The notes below the pieces were generated by a model. The model saw only the letters and a program-made list of their open reading frames with translations, was not told where the DNA came from and ran no database searches. Below are positions 5,183 to 5,867 of a DNA stretch of 5,867 nucleotides, piece by piece (the stretch's first letter is position 1; every line of letters begins with the position of its first letter). Made by a program: the position numbers and the translations under genes. Source of the DNA: Oscillospiraceae bacterium (GTDB lineage Bacteria; Bacillota; Clostridia; Oscillospirales; Acutalibacteraceae); assembly GCA_031283835.1 (NCBI GenBank), contig JAITBA010000032.1, positions 1-5,867 of the forward strand. Reading direction: 5' to 3'.

Positions 5183-5867
5183 ATGTCTACTGCTGTCATC
5201 CAACCCAAGCCAATCGCACAAGGAACCGTTACACTGCCCGTGGCAAAAATTCAACGCACCTGCGTCCACGACGGGCCGGGGCTGCGCAGCACCGTGTTCT
5301 TCAAGGGCTGCGGCTTGCGCTGCCTTTGGTGCCAAAACCCCGAGAATCTTACCGCCGCGCTCACGGAAGGCGACATGCGCCTAACGGCAGAGGATATTGT
5401 TGCCGAACTGCGCAAGGACGCGGTCTACTACAAAGCCACCGGCGGCGGCGTTACGCTTTCGGGCGGCGAGCCGCTGCTGCAGCCGCGCGAGGCCTTGGCA
5501 CAGCTGCTGCGCTTGCTGCGGGCGGAAGGTATTCCCGTTTCGGTGGAAACCACGCTCCACGCGCCGTGGGAAACCATTGCTGCTTTGGCGCCGGATATCG
5601 ACCTGTTTTTGGTGGATTTTAAACTGCTGGGCGACAGCGCCGGGCACAAGGCGCTCACTGGGCAGACGGACGACCTCATTCGCGCCAACACAAAAAAACT
5701 GCTGGCAAACAAACCCCGCCCCGCGGTGCGTTTTCGTATGGTGGTGGTGCCGGGGAAAAACGACAGCCCCGCCCAGCTTGCGGCGGCGGCGGACTATTTG
5801 AAGGGCCTGGGGTTCAACGAGCTTGAGCTGCTGCAATACCACACCATGCACGAGGCCAAGGCCGAAC
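5183..5867 (+). CDS. Glycyl-radical-enzyme activating protein (radical SAM), truncated by window end
   Basis: 228 codons are visible with no stop; the frame runs off the window. It is a radical S-adenosylmethionine enzyme of the pyruvate formate-lyase activase type, which uses a [4Fe-4S] cluster and SAM to make the glycyl radical in a partner enzyme in anaerobes. Seen: the family signature CVHDGPGLRSTVFFKGC (27-43), the cluster motif CX3CX2C at Cys43, Cys47 and Cys50, then WCQNPEN, and the SAM-binding SGGEP at 93-97. Further family traits are DLFLVDFKLL (about 150-159), RFRMVVVPGKND and ELLQYH near the visible end. Only about 40 residues separate the cluster motif from SGGEP, so the extra ferredoxin-like cysteine clusters present in many activases are absent, as in PflA. 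A non-conserved 20-residue N-terminal extension precedes the core. The start ATG has GGAGGG at 5171-5176. The partner enzyme is not in view, so the specificity is undetermined. Confidence 0.88.
   Translation, partial: MSTAVIQPKPIAQGTVTLPVAKIQRTCVHDGPGLRSTVFFKGCGLRCLWCQNPENLTAALTEGDMRLTAEDIVAELRKDAVYYKATGGGVTLSGGEPLLQPREALAQLLRLLRAEGIPVSVETTLHAPWETIAALAPDIDLFLVDFKLLGDSAGHKALTGQTDDLIRANTKKLLANKPRPAVRFRMVVVPGKNDSPAQLAAAADYLKGLGFNELELLQYHTMHEAKAE

Overview
The window looks like chromosomal DNA from a fairly GC-rich anaerobic Firmicute, most likely class Clostridia (Oscillospiraceae/Ruminococcaceae-like). This rests on three things: a split, archaeal-type glutamate synthase module with an ANTAR regulator beside it; a glycyl-radical-enzyme activase; and strong Shine-Dalgarno and sigma-A type promoter sequences in AT-rich gaps between GC-rich genes. 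Taxonomy is inferred from gene content only. I see no tRNA, rRNA, CRISPR array or transposase gene.

Left part (1-2730, + strand): the end of a nitrogen-assimilation operon. A FAD/NAD(P) oxidoreductase (8-1261) overlaps by ATGA a stand-alone GXGXG (GltB domain 3) protein (1258-2007). Together they would be the electron-input and structural parts of a split glutamate synthase. Its amidotransferase and FMN/Fe-S parts are not visible and presumably lie upstream of position 1. After a 141-bp gap holding a long imperfect inverted repeat and a terminator-like leader hairpin comes an ANTAR-domain RNA-binding antiterminator (2149-2730). Its receiver domain has Asn where the phosphorylated Asp normally sits.

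Middle (2727-4895, - strand): a 722-residue Lhr-like superfamily 2 helicase, convergent with the ANTAR gene. The two stop codons interlock in one CTAG, so no terminator fits between them. Its best promoter, an extended -10 TGcTATAAT, lies so close to the ATG that the mRNA is predicted to be leaderless or nearly so.

Right part (4896-5867): a divergent, AT-rich intergenic region with two dyad-symmetric sites, a possible minus-strand terminator, and a good + strand promoter (TTGCAA-17-TATAAT with TG extension). It then gives a roughly 105-nt leader and a radical SAM glycyl-radical-enzyme activase (5183 to the window end, truncated). The activase is the short type, without the ferredoxin-like Fe-S insert. 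Its partner enzyme is not in the window.

No clearly new multi-gene system is visible. The most interesting signals are regulatory: the possible attenuator in front of the antiterminator gene, the leaderless helicase promoter, and the dyad-rich divergent control region.
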